From positions 36,772 through 100,771 of the forward strand of contig NZ_RRYD01000002.1 in assembly GCF_004010095.1 (NCBI RefSeq): a stretch of 64,000 bases of DNA, in the 5' to 3' direction. The stretch comes from Lacticaseibacillus hulanensis. Its GTDB lineage: Bacteria; Bacillota; Bacilli; Lactobacillales; Lactobacillaceae. The notes under the pieces are model-generated. The model saw only the letters and a list, made by a program, of their open reading frames with translations, ran no database searches and was not told where the DNA came from. Positions 43,577 to 54,577 of this stretch are shown one piece after another (position 1 is the stretch's first letter; the number at the start of each line of letters is the position of its first letter). The position numbers and the translations under genes were made by a program.

Positions 43577-44578
43577 CTAATATTTGACTGTTTTGCTGTA
43601 CCCGTTTGGATGCTTCTCGTGCCAGTTCCACGCACTAGCAATAATCTTCTCCACGTCATCGTATTGCGGCTTCCAGCCCAGAATGTCGCGGGCCTTGTCA
43701 GATGCGGCAATGAGCGTTGAAGGGTCGCCGGGGCGCCGGGGTGCCATTACGGCTGGGATTTCCTTGCCCGTTGCGCGGCGAGCTGCTTCCAGGATTTCCA
43801 GGTTGGAAAAGCCAGTTGCGGAGCCCAAGTTGAAGGCGTTGCTGTCGTTACCAGCTGCCAGGTACTTGAGCGCCAAAATGTGGGCGTCAGCCAGGTCAAC
43901 GACGTGCACGTAATCGCGAACATTGGTGCCGTCCTTGGTTGGGTAATCACTGCCGAAAATTTGCAGTTTGTCGCGCTTGCCGGCAGCAACTTGCAGGATG
44001 ATTGGAATCAGGTGGGTTTCAGGATTGTGATCTTCACCAATCGAACCATCCGGCTTAGCACCTGCGACGTTGAAGTAGCGCAGGGCAACGAACTTAATGC
44101 CGTAAGCTACATCGGACCAGTGCATGATTTTTTCCATGGCCAGCTTGCTTTCGCCGTATGGGTTCGTTGGAATCTGGGGGTCGGTTTCCTTAATTGGAAT
44201 CTGCTTCGGTTCACCGTACGTTGCGGCGGTGGAGGAGAAGACGATGTTCGAGACGTTGAACTCGTGCATGACTTCCAGCAGCGTGATCATCCCACCAGTG
44301 TTGTTGTCAAAGTACTTGAGCGGGTCCTTCATGCTTTCTGGAACAACGGAAAAGGCGGCAAAGTGCACGACACCCTCAACGTTTTCTTCAGTGAAGACCT
44401 TGCGCAAGAATTCCTTGTCGCGAACGTCACCGATGTGCAGGCGTGCTTCCTTGCGCACGGCCTCCTTGTGTCCGGTAACCAGGTTGTCGACCACTGCCAC
44501 GTCATAACCGTTGTCCAGCAGGCGATCAACCGCGTGGGAGCCAATGTAGCCGGCGCCACCGAGAACTAATACCGCCAT
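43577..44578 (-). CDS. galE: UDP-glucose 4-epimerase
   Basis: A 333-aa short-chain dehydrogenase-type enzyme interconverting UDP-glucose and UDP-galactose. NAD site [14 protein letters not shown], catalytic Ser/Thr region SSTAATYG and YxxxK motif [10 protein letters not shown] are intact. ATG at 44578 is preferred; an ATG at 44590 is too near AAAGGA. With galU and glf it would supply UDP-galactofuranose precursors. Its G+C is higher than the EPS genes upstream, which suggests it is native. Confidence 0.95.
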   Translation of the reverse strand: MAVLVLGGAGYIGSHAVDRLLDNGYDVAVVDNLVTGHKEAVRKEARLHIGDVRDKEFLRKVFTEENVEGVVHFAAFSVVPESMKDPLKYFDNNTGGMITLLEVMHEFNVSNIVFSSTAATYGEPKQIPIKETDPQIPTNPYGESKLAMEKIMHWSDVAYGIKFVALRYFNVAGAKPDGSIGEDHNPETHLIPIILQVAAGKRDKLQIFGSDYPTKDGTNVRDYVHVVDLADAHILALKYLAAGNDSNAFNLGSATGFSNLEILEAARRATGKEIPAVMAPRRPGDPSTLIAASDKARDILGWKPQYDDVEKIIASAWNWHEKHPNGYSKTVKY

Positions 44579-44618
44579 ATTAATTAACATCCTTTCTAAA
44601 AAACACTGCTTTCATCTT

Positions 44619-45601
44619 TCATGAAACAAAGAGAACAGTACACGAAATGATAGAGTCCACAATAACAACCAAAAAGTACAGCAATAACCCATCTATACTA
44701 TCCTGAGGCTGATGAAGTAGAAATCGTACAATATCAGCAGCCAATGTCTGCAAAACGTATAAGTATAACGAAAATTGAGTTAAAAAATCGATTGTTGACT
44801 TTTTTAAAATCACACTATGAGTACTGGACCACGAGAAAACTGAAATTGCAACAGGTACCAAAAAAACAAAAAAATCAGTTGCGATAGAAAGATTAAACAC
44901 TTTTACCAGAATGAATTCTGCTCCCCATAAAACAACAACGCCAAGTATAACGTACGGTCGTGCAAAGCGGGGAAATAGGTTTTGATGATTCACTAAATAT
45001 ATTGCGACGCAATACCATACAATCGCAGCAAAGAAACTGTTTTGAAACAAACTTGAATCAAATATCGAACGAAGCAACGGTGAAAAGTTCAACAATGATC
45101 CATAAGAAGTGCTCAAGAGACAAACAATGGAGCAAACTGAGAAAGCCATTATTATTCCTAGACGACCAAATTTAGAGGAAACATAGCTAACAATGAATAA
45201 ACCCTCGACAGCAGCAATTAAGTACCATAGGGCGCCTGCAGAAATGTTTAAGCCCCACAGACTACGAAACAATTCAAAAAAACATTTTTAGGTGAATTTA
45301 CGAAAAATGGGTGATAGCTAAGAAAGATTGAACAAATAAGCCAAAGGAAAAAGGTCTTTCTAGAAAACTTCCAAATTTCACTAATGGAAAATGTTTTTTG
45401 CCTGTATTTTTTTCTAAAAAAGAAAAATCCACTAACTAAAAAGAAAAAGGGGACACCAAGTCTTCCAACGGTATTTGCTAATATACTTAGTAGCTTTTCC
45501 CCTCCGTTGTAGTGAATCATAATAATTAATAGTGCAAAAACGACCCGCAAAATATCTATCGTGCCATTTCTTGAATGACTGTTTTCCGTTTTTATATCCA
45601 T
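44619..45601 (-). pseudogene. Acyltransferase-3 family membrane protein, frameshifted
   Basis: Two abutting frames together match a roughly 10-helix acyltransferase: N-part MDIKTENSHSRNGTIDILRVVFALLIIMIHYNGG, C-part FRSLWGLNISAGALWYLIAA and onward. The break is at a seven-base A run (45276-45282, T7 on the coding strand); one more T restores SPKNVFFELFRSLWG. The intact protein would O-acetylate a sugar of the EPS. It could be a true pseudogene, a slippage-controlled gene or a sequencing error. Confidence 0.85.
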
Positions 45602-45762
45602 AATCTTTATTAAATCACTTTCCTAAAAATAATATTAGCCTTCATCGTGTCTTATTAACTTAACCCGTTTAAAACCCTTATAATAAGTTTGTTAGAAGAA
45701 AGCAAATTTTTCTTTCAAAACTACGTACTGCTCCCACCATAAGATTGTTAGCAAAGTACAAC

Positions 45763-45891
<129 letters not shown>

Positions 45892-47064
45892 CTAGTGTTC
45901 CTCATCATGGGCGAAGTTGAAGTCTTTGCTGATATCAAACTCACGCCGCACAAGGTTCAAAGCCGCAATCATGACCTGATCCATGTCGTAGTAACGATAC
46001 TGACCTAGGCGGCCACCAAAGACAACGTTAGGGTATGCAGCATGCGCCTCACGTGCATACTTACGGTAAATTTCAGTGTTCTTCTCGTCGTTAACTGGGT
46101 AGTAGGCTTCCTTGTTCCGGTCCCACTGCTGCGGGTACTCACGAGTAATTACCGACACGCCATCGTCTGACAGGCCATCAAAGTGCTTCCACTCCATCTG
46201 ACGCGTGAATGGTGTCTCAGCATCGGTGTAGTTGATCACCGCGTTACCTTGGACATTTTCCTCGTCGACCTTCTTCGTCTCAAAGCGAAGAGAACGGTAT
46301 TCGAGTTCGCCATACTTGTAATCGAAGAACTGATCAATCATGCCCGTGTAAATAACCTTCGGGAACTTAGCCAAATACTCGTCTTTGTGGGCAAAGAAGT
46401 CCTCGCCGGTCTTAACGTCGATTAATGGGCTATCAAGTAACTTATCAAAAATCTGAGTGTAACCACCAACTGGAATACCCTGGTAACGATGGTTGAAGTA
46501 GTTGTTGTCAAAGATAAACCGTACTGGCAACCGTTTGATAATAAACGCCGGAAGTTCGGTTGCTTTACGACCCCACTGCTTTTCTGTGTAGCCCTTAATC
46601 AGCTTCTCGTAAATATCGGTACCAATCAAGGAAATAGCCTGTTCCTCCAAATTTTTCGGACCACGGCCATTCAAATTACCCAGAGCTGCTTTCTTCTGTT
46701 CTTCAATCTTGGCCTTAGCCTCGGCGGGAGTTTTTGTACCCCACATTTCATAGAAGGTATTCATGTTGAATGGCAAGTTGTAAAGTTCGCCCTTGTAATT
46801 AGCGACAACCTGATTTTGGTAACCGTTAAACTCCGCAAACTTGCGAATGTAGTCCCAAATTTCTTTGTTGTCTGTATGGAAAATGTGATCACCAAAGTCA
46901 TGCACAGTGATACCGTGCTCTGTGTGGGTGTACATGTTACCACCAATGTGTTCGCGCTTTTCGATTAATAATGAACGCTTACCACGTTTGGCGGCCTCGT
47001 AAGCAAAAATAGCTCCATACGAACCCGCACCTACAATTAAGTATTCATAACTATTTCTTTTCAA
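45892..47064 (-). CDS. glf: UDP-galactopyranose mutase
   Basis: A 390-aa flavoenzyme converting UDP-Galp to UDP-Galf. FAD-binding motif YLIVGAGSYGAIFAYEAAKRGKRSLLIEKR, then GGNMYTHTEHGITVHDFGDHIFHTDN and the conserved GYTEKQWGR and GRLGQYRYYDMDQ blocks are intact. Start TTG at 47064 behind GGAGGAG. It indicates galactofuranose in the polymer. Confidence 0.95.
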   Translation of the reverse strand: MKRNSYEYLIVGAGSYGAIFAYEAAKRGKRSLLIEKREHIGGNMYTHTEHGITVHDFGDHIFHTDNKEIWDYIRKFAEFNGYQNQVVANYKGELYNLPFNMNTFYEMWGTKTPAEAKAKIEEQKKAALGNLNGRGPKNLEEQAISLIGTDIYEKLIKGYTEKQWGRKATELPAFIIKRLPVRFIFDNNYFNHRYQGIPVGGYTQIFDKLLDSPLIDVKTGEDFFAHKDEYLAKFPKVIYTGMIDQFFDYKYGELEYRSLRFETKKVDEENVQGNAVINYTDAETPFTRQMEWKHFDGLSDDGVSVITREYPQQWDRNKEAYYPVNDEKNTEIYRKYAREAHAAYPNVVFGGRLGQYRYYDMDQVMIAALNLVRREFDISKDFNFAHDEEH

Positions 47065-47085
47065 AATTATATTTCTCCTCCATAT

Positions 47086-48012
47086 TTAATTAAAGCTCAC
47101 AGTATTAGCAGCAACCGTCTTAGCATAGACATAATGGGCATTAGTGTAACTGAGATACTCTCTGCATAGCTGGAGCATAAGTTTCTTGTTGTTATTGTAA
47201 TCATTATTCACAACTAAAATCTTGAATGCATCAACAAGCAAAATGAAATCCTCAATCGAAACTGTTTTGTTAGATTAAAGTTTGACTTGCTAATGCGTCG
47301 TAACTGAGCAATCAAATATTCAATTTGCTCAACGTTTTTTTGTTAAGTGCACTACTATCTCTATTCACATATACATACCCGCTATTCTTGTTTATAAAGG
47401 CGCGAAGTACTTATTTATTCGAAATGTCTTCTAGCAAAACCAATAAATCTTACACAAAGCTAAAATCTTTCCTAAACGAATTATATCCCTTAAAAATTAC
47501 TTCTTGAAATATATCTAAAAGGATAACCTTTAATTTGAAATTGAATATTAAATGTAAAAGACCAGCCTTATCAATAGGCTAATTACTGTCCAACTTTCTG
47601 TAGTCTATAAAAGTGAAATCGAATTTAAGTTTCCCTCCAACGTAAGTCCTGCGCATGAATGGGAAAAATCAATGCACGATTTATGATACTGTATTGCAAT
47701 TGTGTAGTCTCCTTAGCATATTACGCTTAAATCTAACATCACTGTTTGCAATAAACACATATTTGACCTCAGCCTAGAAAGAGCTTGGTTACGGGCAGAA
47801 GCAACACCCAAGTTTTCTTGATGAACTAGACGGAACCTAGAGTCTTTTAGCTTGTTTAGAGATGAATTGATTTTTTCAAGACTATTATCAGCAAAATAAT
47901 CGTCAACAATTATAAACTCGGCTGACTGCTAAGACTGTTCTCGTAAATCGCCAGTTATATTATCAATATAATATTAGGCATTGTACACAGGCACAATCAC
48001 GCTAACTTCCAT
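47086..48012 (-). pseudogene. Decayed GT2 glycosyltransferase
   Basis: From ATG 48012: MEVSVIVPVYNA, stop codons, then SAEFIIVDDYFADNSLEKINSSLNKLKDSRFRLVHQENLGVASARNQALS, a GT2 N-terminus. Near the other end (47086-47270) an open tail ends LCREYLSYTNAHYVYAKTVAANTVSFN. The middle is degraded. Confidence 0.8.
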
Positions 48013-48182
48013 AAAAGCCATCCTAACAATCCAAAGTAAATGAAGCAATTAATGTCTCATTGCATATCCACAGACTTCGAAATATAATCTAAATTGATAA
48101 TGACAAGCCCCGTAATACATAGTGAACGTCTAAAAGTATTAATAGTAAGCACAATCACAATTAAGTAGATACGCTGCCCTAA

Positions 48183-49643
48183 TCAGTAACGAATTACCCA
48201 ACGAGTAATCGCCACAGCCAAAGCACATAGCACTACAATCATGCCCAATACTAAGAAACCACCGACCGAATAAGCAAATACACTTGTAACCCGCGCCACC
48301 GTAAAAATTAGTACAGCAACCATTGAAATTTCAAAGTATAATTTTTTAAGAAATTTTCCTGAAGATTTTGCAAAGTGTTGTTTAAAAAGCACATTTGGAT
48401 CATTCCAAGTATAAGTGGCAAGTCTTGAGACAACTGTTCCCACCAGAACACCCCCTACACCTACTACATTAACTAGCAGCATCGAAAACGCGAGGTTAAT
48501 TATTACAGAAACTACTGGGAGATACTGCCTGTATACAAAAGAACCAGTTGCCTCACGAAAAACCATTCCTGCTAGCCCCATCAAATTAACATACAATGTA
48601 AGAGAAAACATCGCGCTAACTTTCCAATCAAAAACGTATTTACTGCCAAGCCAAATTGTGACAAATGGAGAGAGCAGCGCGCTTAAACACAGAGCCACAA
48701 AAAGGCTAATTACCGCAATCATGTTGAACATCTTTTTAAAACTTCCAAACAGTCGTTCAGGCTTAGTGCTGGCAACATTTCCAATCGTTGAAGTTATACC
48801 AGATACTATAGAATTCATCAAAGACGATAATGCTGCAACAACCATCATATAATTAGAGTATCTGCCGACTACAGCGACAGACAGAAATTGTGAAATAACA
48901 ATACTATCTGTAGAATTATTAACAACACCACTAACCTGGTAAACAAGTAACGGTTTAACGTAATCAGTGACACTCATTATGTCTTGTCTGGAAGCAAATC
49001 CAGAAATTCTTTTCAGGAAGGGATAACGTTTTCCAACATACACACGCACGTAAACATTCTGAAAAACGGTTCCAAATATAGCTATAATCAAGTATAAATA
49101 AAAGTTTTTGAAAAATAGAAGTATTACGGCCTGTAAGAATGACTGTATTAAAAACATCATGCTGTACGAATTGTTTACCACATAAGATCGCTGGTCAGCA
49201 TTCAGAACAGATGTTTTATAACCTAACAGATATGACAGAACAACGTTAGCCAGATACAAAGCAAAAATCACTTGGACATTCAGCGGCCCGTGATATGATC
49301 TTGTTATTATGGGTATACCGACCATCAATATACTACCGATAAGCATCAATATAAAACCAACGCTTAAATATATAGTCTTATATATTCTCATTAAGACAAG
49401 AACTCGATTATCATCTCCATGTGCAAGTGGTTTGTACATATGAGTAACTATCGCTGCCCCAAAACCCAGCTCTGTCAGCGATAGTAAATTTAACATGTTT
49501 GTAAATAATCCATTCAGTCCAAGAGCTGACTCACCAAGTGTTCGTATAAACAGCGTTCTTACTAAAAAATTGATTACAATTTTAAGAACTTGCATTACTG
49601 CACCAGATGTCGCATTTCGTATAATCAATCTTCCAGATTTCAT
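48183..49643 (-). CDS. Wzx-type EPS repeat-unit flippase
   Basis: A 486-aa polytopic protein (about 12 to 14 helices) of the MATE-like polysaccharide transport group that flips the lipid-linked repeat unit across the membrane. N-terminus IIRNATSGAVMQVLKIVINFLVRTLFIRTLGESALGLNGLFTNML is typical. Low G+C compared with housekeeping genes. It lies downstream of the pyruvyltransferase gene. Confidence 0.88.
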   Translation of the reverse strand: MKSGRLIIRNATSGAVMQVLKIVINFLVRTLFIRTLGESALGLNGLFTNMLNLLSLTELGFGAAIVTHMYKPLAHGDDNRVLVLMRIYKTIYLSVGFILMLIGSILMVGIPIITRSYHGPLNVQVIFALYLANVVLSYLLGYKTSVLNADQRSYVVNNSYSMMFLIQSFLQAVILLFFKNFYLYLIIAIFGTVFQNVYVRVYVGKRYPFLKRISGFASRQDIMSVTDYVKPLLVYQVSGVVNNSTDSIVISQFLSVAVVGRYSNYMMVVAALSSLMNSIVSGITSTIGNVASTKPERLFGSFKKMFNMIAVISLFVALCLSALLSPFVTIWLGSKYVFDWKVSAMFSLTLYVNLMGLAGMVFREATGSFVYRQYLPVVSVIINLAFSMLLVNVVGVGGVLVGTVVSRLATYTWNDPNVLFKQHFAKSSGKFLKKLYFEISMVAVLIFTVARVTSVFAYSVGGFLVLGMIVVLCALAVAITRWVIRY

Positions 49644-49662
49644 CCTGTCTGGCTCCTTCTCG

Positions 49663-50700
49663 CTACTGCAAAATTTCGCGCAGTTCTATAAACTCTTCAT
49701 CAAACCTCTGAATATGCTTTTTTGATTGAATCCAGTCTGATAGCTCACTTAGATTCAATGAACTATCGTTGTCGATATAGTAGATAAAATCACTATCCCT
49801 TAGCCAATCTCGAACCGTATATCTAATCTTGTGCGTTGCATTATCAAAAACAATAACTGGTACATCTGATACAAGTGAGAGTATCATTCCATGCAAACGA
49901 TCCGTAACAACAATGTCAGCCGACTGGATTTCATCAACCATACTTTTAATAGCCCGATTTCTTTTGACATTAGTGTCAAACTCCCCTGCAGACTCCTTTA
50001 CCACCGTATCACTAGTCCGTATGTTGAAATCATTGCTTTTATTAAATATGGCCTCTAATTCATTTATCATTCCATCTTGCATTGATTCAATGTCGTTTCG
50101 TTTAATCATCAAAATGTTTGTCGTCGTCTTGGTAAGATTGTTAGTTTTATCAATTTGGAGATGTCCAACCATTGAAAAAACTATATCAGGTACCAATGTA
50201 ACCGACTTCCCAAAGGAAAGTTTGTTTAACTCGTTTTGCGACCTAGATTCGCGCACAAAGATATCTACATTCTTCATAGCCTTCTTGGTGACTCTGATTT
50301 CACTTTCAAGGCCACCATATCCACAAAAATCTGCTGAAGTGGGCATCTGAATCAACTTACACTGTCTATCTCCCAGTGTTAAAAAAACGTCCTCTCTCTC
50401 TTTTTCAATAATAGGATAAATACGTCCAAAATTCCCTCCCCCCTGAAAAACAACAATATCGCTCTTGTGAACGAATGGTTTGATAAGTTTTGAAATTTTG
50501 ATAGACTGTAAGTCGTTAACACACAACACATATTTGTCTGAATTTTCAGAAAGAAAACTAAGGCTAGCAATAGTAATTGCTAAATCCCCAAGATTGCCAT
50601 ACGTTGCCGCCCCAAAATAAATAATTTTAGGCTTTTTTACAAATATAACCTTAAACAAAACATCAAGAACATGTACTAACCGTTTAAATTTTCTAATCAT
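49663..50700 (-). CDS. Polysaccharide pyruvyl transferase family protein
   Basis: A 345-aa cytoplasmic enzyme of the CsaB/WcaK family that would add a pyruvyl ketal to an EPS sugar. Motifs: IIYFGAATYGNLGDLAI, VVFQGGGNFGRIYP, and the C-terminal VVTDRLHGMILSLVSDVPVIVFD. Its ATG overlaps the end of the upstream GT2 by 4 bases. Confidence 0.88.
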   Translation of the reverse strand: MIRKFKRLVHVLDVLFKVIFVKKPKIIYFGAATYGNLGDLAITIASLSFLSENSDKYVLCVNDLQSIKISKLIKPFVHKSDIVVFQGGGNFGRIYPIIEKEREDVFLTLGDRQCKLIQMPTSADFCGYGGLESEIRVTKKAMKNVDIFVRESRSQNELNKLSFGKSVTLVPDIVFSMVGHLQIDKTNNLTKTTTNILMIKRNDIESMQDGMINELEAIFNKSNDFNIRTSDTVVKESAGEFDTNVKRNRAIKSMVDEIQSADIVVTDRLHGMILSLVSDVPVIVFDNATHKIRYTVRDWLRDSDFIYYIDNDSSLNLSELSDWIQSKKHIQRFDEEFIELREILQ

Positions 50701-51704
50701 GCCGGTGTCCTCCCAACGAACAACTTGACACGTTTTACAAAATCATAAACTGTAAGTTTAATTAATACTTTTTTAATTATTATTTTACGTCTCCGATACT
50801 TTACGTTTTCAAAATCACTGAATAAGTACATTTTTTCGCCTTGTTTTCTGATTCGCTTGACTTCAGAATTTTGTGCACCCTCGAAGGTCCTATTTATTGC
50901 AGTAGACAAAACCATTTCCACTAATCCTTGCTTGTCACTTTGTAAAATATTAGTTTGTTTATCGTGCTCTATCATGCTAGCAACTATAAGTAAATCCCGC
51001 ATACTTTTTATATTAGGTGTCCTCATGATCGAACCAGATCTTTGACGATAGTAGTAGAGGACCATATCCGTATATATAATTGACTCACTGTTACAACACA
51101 ATCTGTATGTAGTCGCAATATCTTCAAAGTCCACGCCTTCAGGAAAGCGAATATTATTGTCAATATATATAGTACGTTTTACAATATGTGCCCACGCAAA
51201 ATTTCCAAATTCTTGTTTGACTAACTTACTTGCGAATTCTTGAGAACTAAGGTGCGTATACTTAAGTTGACTATAGTAATCCATGGTCATATTGCTGGCA
51301 TCATTGAATTGTGTGTAATTAAATTGTAAAATGTCTGGTTTTTCTCTACTAAGTACCTCAATTATGTTGTTAAGTTGCGATACATTTAACAAATCATCAG
51401 CATCTACAAACCATACATACACCCCGCTAGCTTTTTCTAGACCAATGTTTCTAGCCGAACTAAGACCGCCATTACGTTTAACAATAACCTGTAAATTTTC
51501 TTCTGGATATGTTGCGGCAAAATCACGAAGAATATCACTCGAATTATCTGTTGAACCATCATCAACAAAAATTAATTCGAACGATTTAAAATAATTAAAA
51601 TCAATTTGATTCAGTAACTCCTCTAACTCTGATTCAACGTTGAAGACTGGAACAACAATTGATGCAGTTATGCTTTTTTTACCTTCTGTACGATTATTTT
51701 TCAT
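50697..51704 (-). CDS. GT2-family glycosyltransferase
   Basis: A 335-aa inverting glycosyltransferase with GT-A fold: ASIVVPVFNVESELEELLNQI, IFVDDGSTDNSSDILRDF, then DADD metal motif in YVWFVDADDLLN. The ATG at 51704 has GAGGAG upstream. Donor and acceptor sugars cannot be told from sequence. Confidence 0.9.
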   Translation of the reverse strand: MKNNRTEGKKSITASIVVPVFNVESELEELLNQIDFNYFKSFELIFVDDGSTDNSSDILRDFAATYPEENLQVIVKRNGGLSSARNIGLEKASGVYVWFVDADDLLNVSQLNNIIEVLSREKPDILQFNYTQFNDASNMTMDYYSQLKYTHLSSQEFASKLVKQEFGNFAWAHIVKRTIYIDNNIRFPEGVDFEDIATTYRLCCNSESIIYTDMVLYYYRQRSGSIMRTPNIKSMRDLLIVASMIEHDKQTNILQSDKQGLVEMVLSTAINRTFEGAQNSEVKRIRKQGEKMYLFSDFENVKYRRRKIIIKKVLIKLTVYDFVKRVKLFVGRTPA

Positions 51705-51899
51705 AACATTTCTCCTCAATCGCGGATTTTAATTAATCACATTGTAAAAGTAATATACTTATTGTCGAAAGCGTATAAGTTTGAGATTTTTGCAGATTAT
51801 GACTTTGCCTCTTTATTTCTTCGAAACAAATAAGAGACGAAAATATAAGCCGCGGCTTAACCCAATGGATTAACCCAATACTGATCAAATCCTTGCTCA

Positions 51900-52690
51900 C
51901 TATACTTCGAAAGAAACTAACAATACATAAACTCTGTGCCTACCCTTGACGCTATCTTTTGACAACAACAAAAAGTTATACCACATAACAATCGTAAATA
52001 ATCTTTGAAAAGATTGCGAGATATTCAACCTTTTTTTCAAAAAAATTCCAATCATTCTAACATTAACAAGCGGACTATCAAGTAATTTGTCAAAAATTTG
52101 TGTGTACCCGTCAACAGGAACACCCTGGTACCAATGGTTAAAATATTTATTACCAAATGTTAATCGCCCCGGTAAAAGTCCAACAATTAAAGCTGGCAGC
52201 TCAGGGGCTTTACGATCCCATTGCTCTTTAGTGTAGCCTTTAATGAATTTTTCGTATATGTCATTACCAATAAGCGAGATTGCCTGTTCTTCCAAGTTCC
52301 GCGGGCCGCTTCAATTTAGGTCTCCTAAAGCTGCCTGCCTTTAATCATCAATCTTTGTTCTTGCCTAATCGGTGTTCTTATTCCCCACATTTCATAGAAC
52401 GTATTCGTATTGAACGGTCAATTGTAGAGCTCACCCTTGTAATTTGCAATTACTTGATTCTGATATCCATTTAAGTCAACAAAGTTACGAATATAATCCA
52501 AAATTTTCTTATTATCAGTATGGAATATATGTGCGCAAAAACCAGGTACCGTAACACCATGTTCCGTATGTGTATAAATGTTACCGACAACATGTTCACG
52601 TTTTTAAATCAGAAACGACCTTTTATTTTGCTTTGCTGCCTCATGCGCCCTAGGGTCCAGAATCAACGACTAAATAGTCATATCTTTCTT
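51900..52690 (-). pseudogene. Decayed second copy of glf
   Basis: With several frameshifts and stops the minus strand reads REHVVGNIYTHTEHGVTV, HIFHTDNKKILDYIRNFVDLNGYQNQVIANYKGELYN, FYEMWG, then EEQAISLIGNDIYEKFIKGYTKEQWDRKAPELPALIV and YFNHWYQGVPVDGYTQIFDKLLDSPL. This aligns with residues about 35-230 of the intact Glf at 47064. The remaining C-terminal part is lost or scrambled. Confidence 0.88.
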
Positions 52691-52716
52691 ACCTAATAGC
52701 AATCACCAATTATATT

Positions 52717-53508
52717 CTAATACTCTGGCATAAACTTACGCTTTAAAAAGTGAGCACCTTTTATTACCCAATTTTGATGCTCAGTGAACTTAACTGGTAA
52801 TTCCAACACTTTCAGAGGATGCTTTTTATGCTCATTATTAATCCACGTATCTAAAAACAGTTCTGAAATAAAACCATATACCCGTAACTCGTAGGTACTA
52901 TACCCCGCAGTATCTATTCTGGTTTCTAGTTTACTAAGAACATCAAACATAAAAGTACAATATCTATCAAAGTCTGATTTCTTCATAATGAACATATTAA
53001 ACATATGTGCCTTGGTATTGTTAAGAACATTATTGAACGAATCTAGCAATTGAGGATAATACTGTTGTATTATTCTTTTTGTTTCCTCAATAGGCTCTCT
53101 ATGATGAGCATGAACGTAATGTGAATAATTGCTCTCAATGAAATAGTTACGTGGCTTAGGAAGAATAATATCAAACTCAGAAGTATACTTTTCTAAATCT
53201 ACCGAACTGAGTATTTTTGTCTGCAAATCATGATCGTACTCTGTTCCAATAAAATATCTTCTGTAGTGAACAAGTCCAATCCAATCATAATCATCAAGAT
53301 TTTTCCACGCCCAATAGATAGCGGTTAGCTCGTTGTAGTATGGGTTTTTATCTGAAATATTCATTCCACTATTGTCTCTGGCAAAATCCCTGTTTAACTC
53401 GACTGCATTTTTATTCGCTCCAACAACAACTGGCAAATACAGATTGCTTGAGGGTACTGGGGCTTTCTTATGGGTTGCTACTAAAATAATGCTCTTCAAG
53501 TTATTCAT
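52717..53508 (-). CDS. DUF4422 family putative glycosyltransferase
   Basis: A 263-aa protein. SIILVATHKKAPVPSSNLYLPVVVGA at the N-terminus, the central NPYYNELTAIYWAWKNLDDYDWIGLVHYRRYF and the later HAHHREPIEE fit DUF4422, a family linked to LPS/EPS sugar transfer. Its start overlaps the GT4 gene end by 8 bases. Confidence 0.88.
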   Translation of the reverse strand: MNNLKSIILVATHKKAPVPSSNLYLPVVVGANKNAVELNRDFARDNSGMNISDKNPYYNELTAIYWAWKNLDDYDWIGLVHYRRYFIGTEYDHDLQTKILSSVDLEKYTSEFDIILPKPRNYFIESNYSHYVHAHHREPIEETKRIIQQYYPQLLDSFNNVLNNTKAHMFNMFIMKKSDFDRYCTFMFDVLSKLETRIDTAGYSTYELRVYGFISELFLDTWINNEHKKHPLKVLELPVKFTEHQNWVIKGAHFLKRKFMPEY

Positions 53509-54577
53509 TCTCCAAATTTATTCTATCTAAAATTGTGGTAAGCCTGCTGAAATATTTTGGTAAATAGTATTCGTTAACTGTCTGTTTAACATAATTTCGG
53601 TCAAAAACGACTTTACGGTCAACAAACATTTGTAAAATTTTAACCAACCTCGAAAGATCACTTGGGTTGTAGAGATATCCATTCTTTCCATCTTTTACGA
53701 TATCACTTGGCCCAACAGGACAATCTGCAGAAATACACGGGACACCTCTGGCACACCCCTCCGCTAAAGACATTCCAAACCCTTCATATTTCGAGGTAAG
53801 CACGACTGCACTAATATTCGAAACTTCACGCCAGGGGTCCAATTTCCATCCAAAAAAATTAACCCTTTCTGAATACGGTGTTTTATTTACATAGTCCTTA
53901 ACCTTTTTCAATTCAACGGTTGGAGCATCACCTATAATATCAAGTCTCCACTTACCGGTGACATCATTAAGGGCCGTAAACAAATCTCTAAGATTTTTTT
54001 GCCCGTCCAGCATCACTCTTCCTACATACAGAAAAGTGACAATGTCTTTACTGTCCTCAATCAGCTGATTCGTTCTTTTTAATGGATTACCAATGACGAA
54101 AATTTTTTCTGAGGATATCCCCAGTGACAACAATTCTTTTTTTATGCCACTACTAATACATAAATGATAATCAGCATACTTAATATTTTTTAAGTTAAAC
54201 CCCGTACCCTTATACAAAGAAAAATGTAGCCAAGTAGTGACTTTAAATTTAATACGTGTCCATTTTCTAAAAAAAGTAACAATATCCAGTAGTTTAGTAC
54301 TTAAAACAATGACATTAGCAGGCTTAATCTTCCTAATAACGAATAACAGAAACATAATGCCAGAAACTTCACGTAAAAATTTATTTTTGAACGTATCATT
54401 GAAAATAACGTTGTTTTGGTTACTGAGCCACTGTTTATCTTTTGCCCCTGTTGGTGCAACAAACAATATCTCCTGGTCATTATTAGTACGGAAATAGTTT
54501 TGCCATTCATTGATGACTGTCTCCGTTCCACCATGACCAGAGAGATACGGTAGAACTACCAAAGTACTATGTGTCAA
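53501..54577 (-). CDS. GT4-family glycosyltransferase
   Basis: A 358-aa retaining GT-B enzyme. N-terminal VVLPYLSGHGGTETVINEWQNYF and C-terminal nucleotide-sugar motif SKYEGFGMSLAEGCARGVPCISADCPVGPSDIV are diagnostic. It overlaps both neighbours by a few bases, so it is translated as part of the operon. Confidence 0.9.
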   Translation of the reverse strand: MTHSTLVVLPYLSGHGGTETVINEWQNYFRTNNDQEILFVAPTGAKDKQWLSNQNNVIFNDTFKNKFLREVSGIMFLLFVIRKIKPANVIVLSTKLLDIVTFFRKWTRIKFKVTTWLHFSLYKGTGFNLKNIKYADYHLCISSGIKKELLSLGISSEKIFVIGNPLKRTNQLIEDSKDIVTFLYVGRVMLDGQKNLRDLFTALNDVTGKWRLDIIGDAPTVELKKVKDYVNKTPYSERVNFFGWKLDPWREVSNISAVVLTSKYEGFGMSLAEGCARGVPCISADCPVGPSDIVKDGKNGYLYNPSDLSRLVKILQMFVDRKVVFDRNYVKQTVNEYYLPKYFSRLTTILDRINLENE

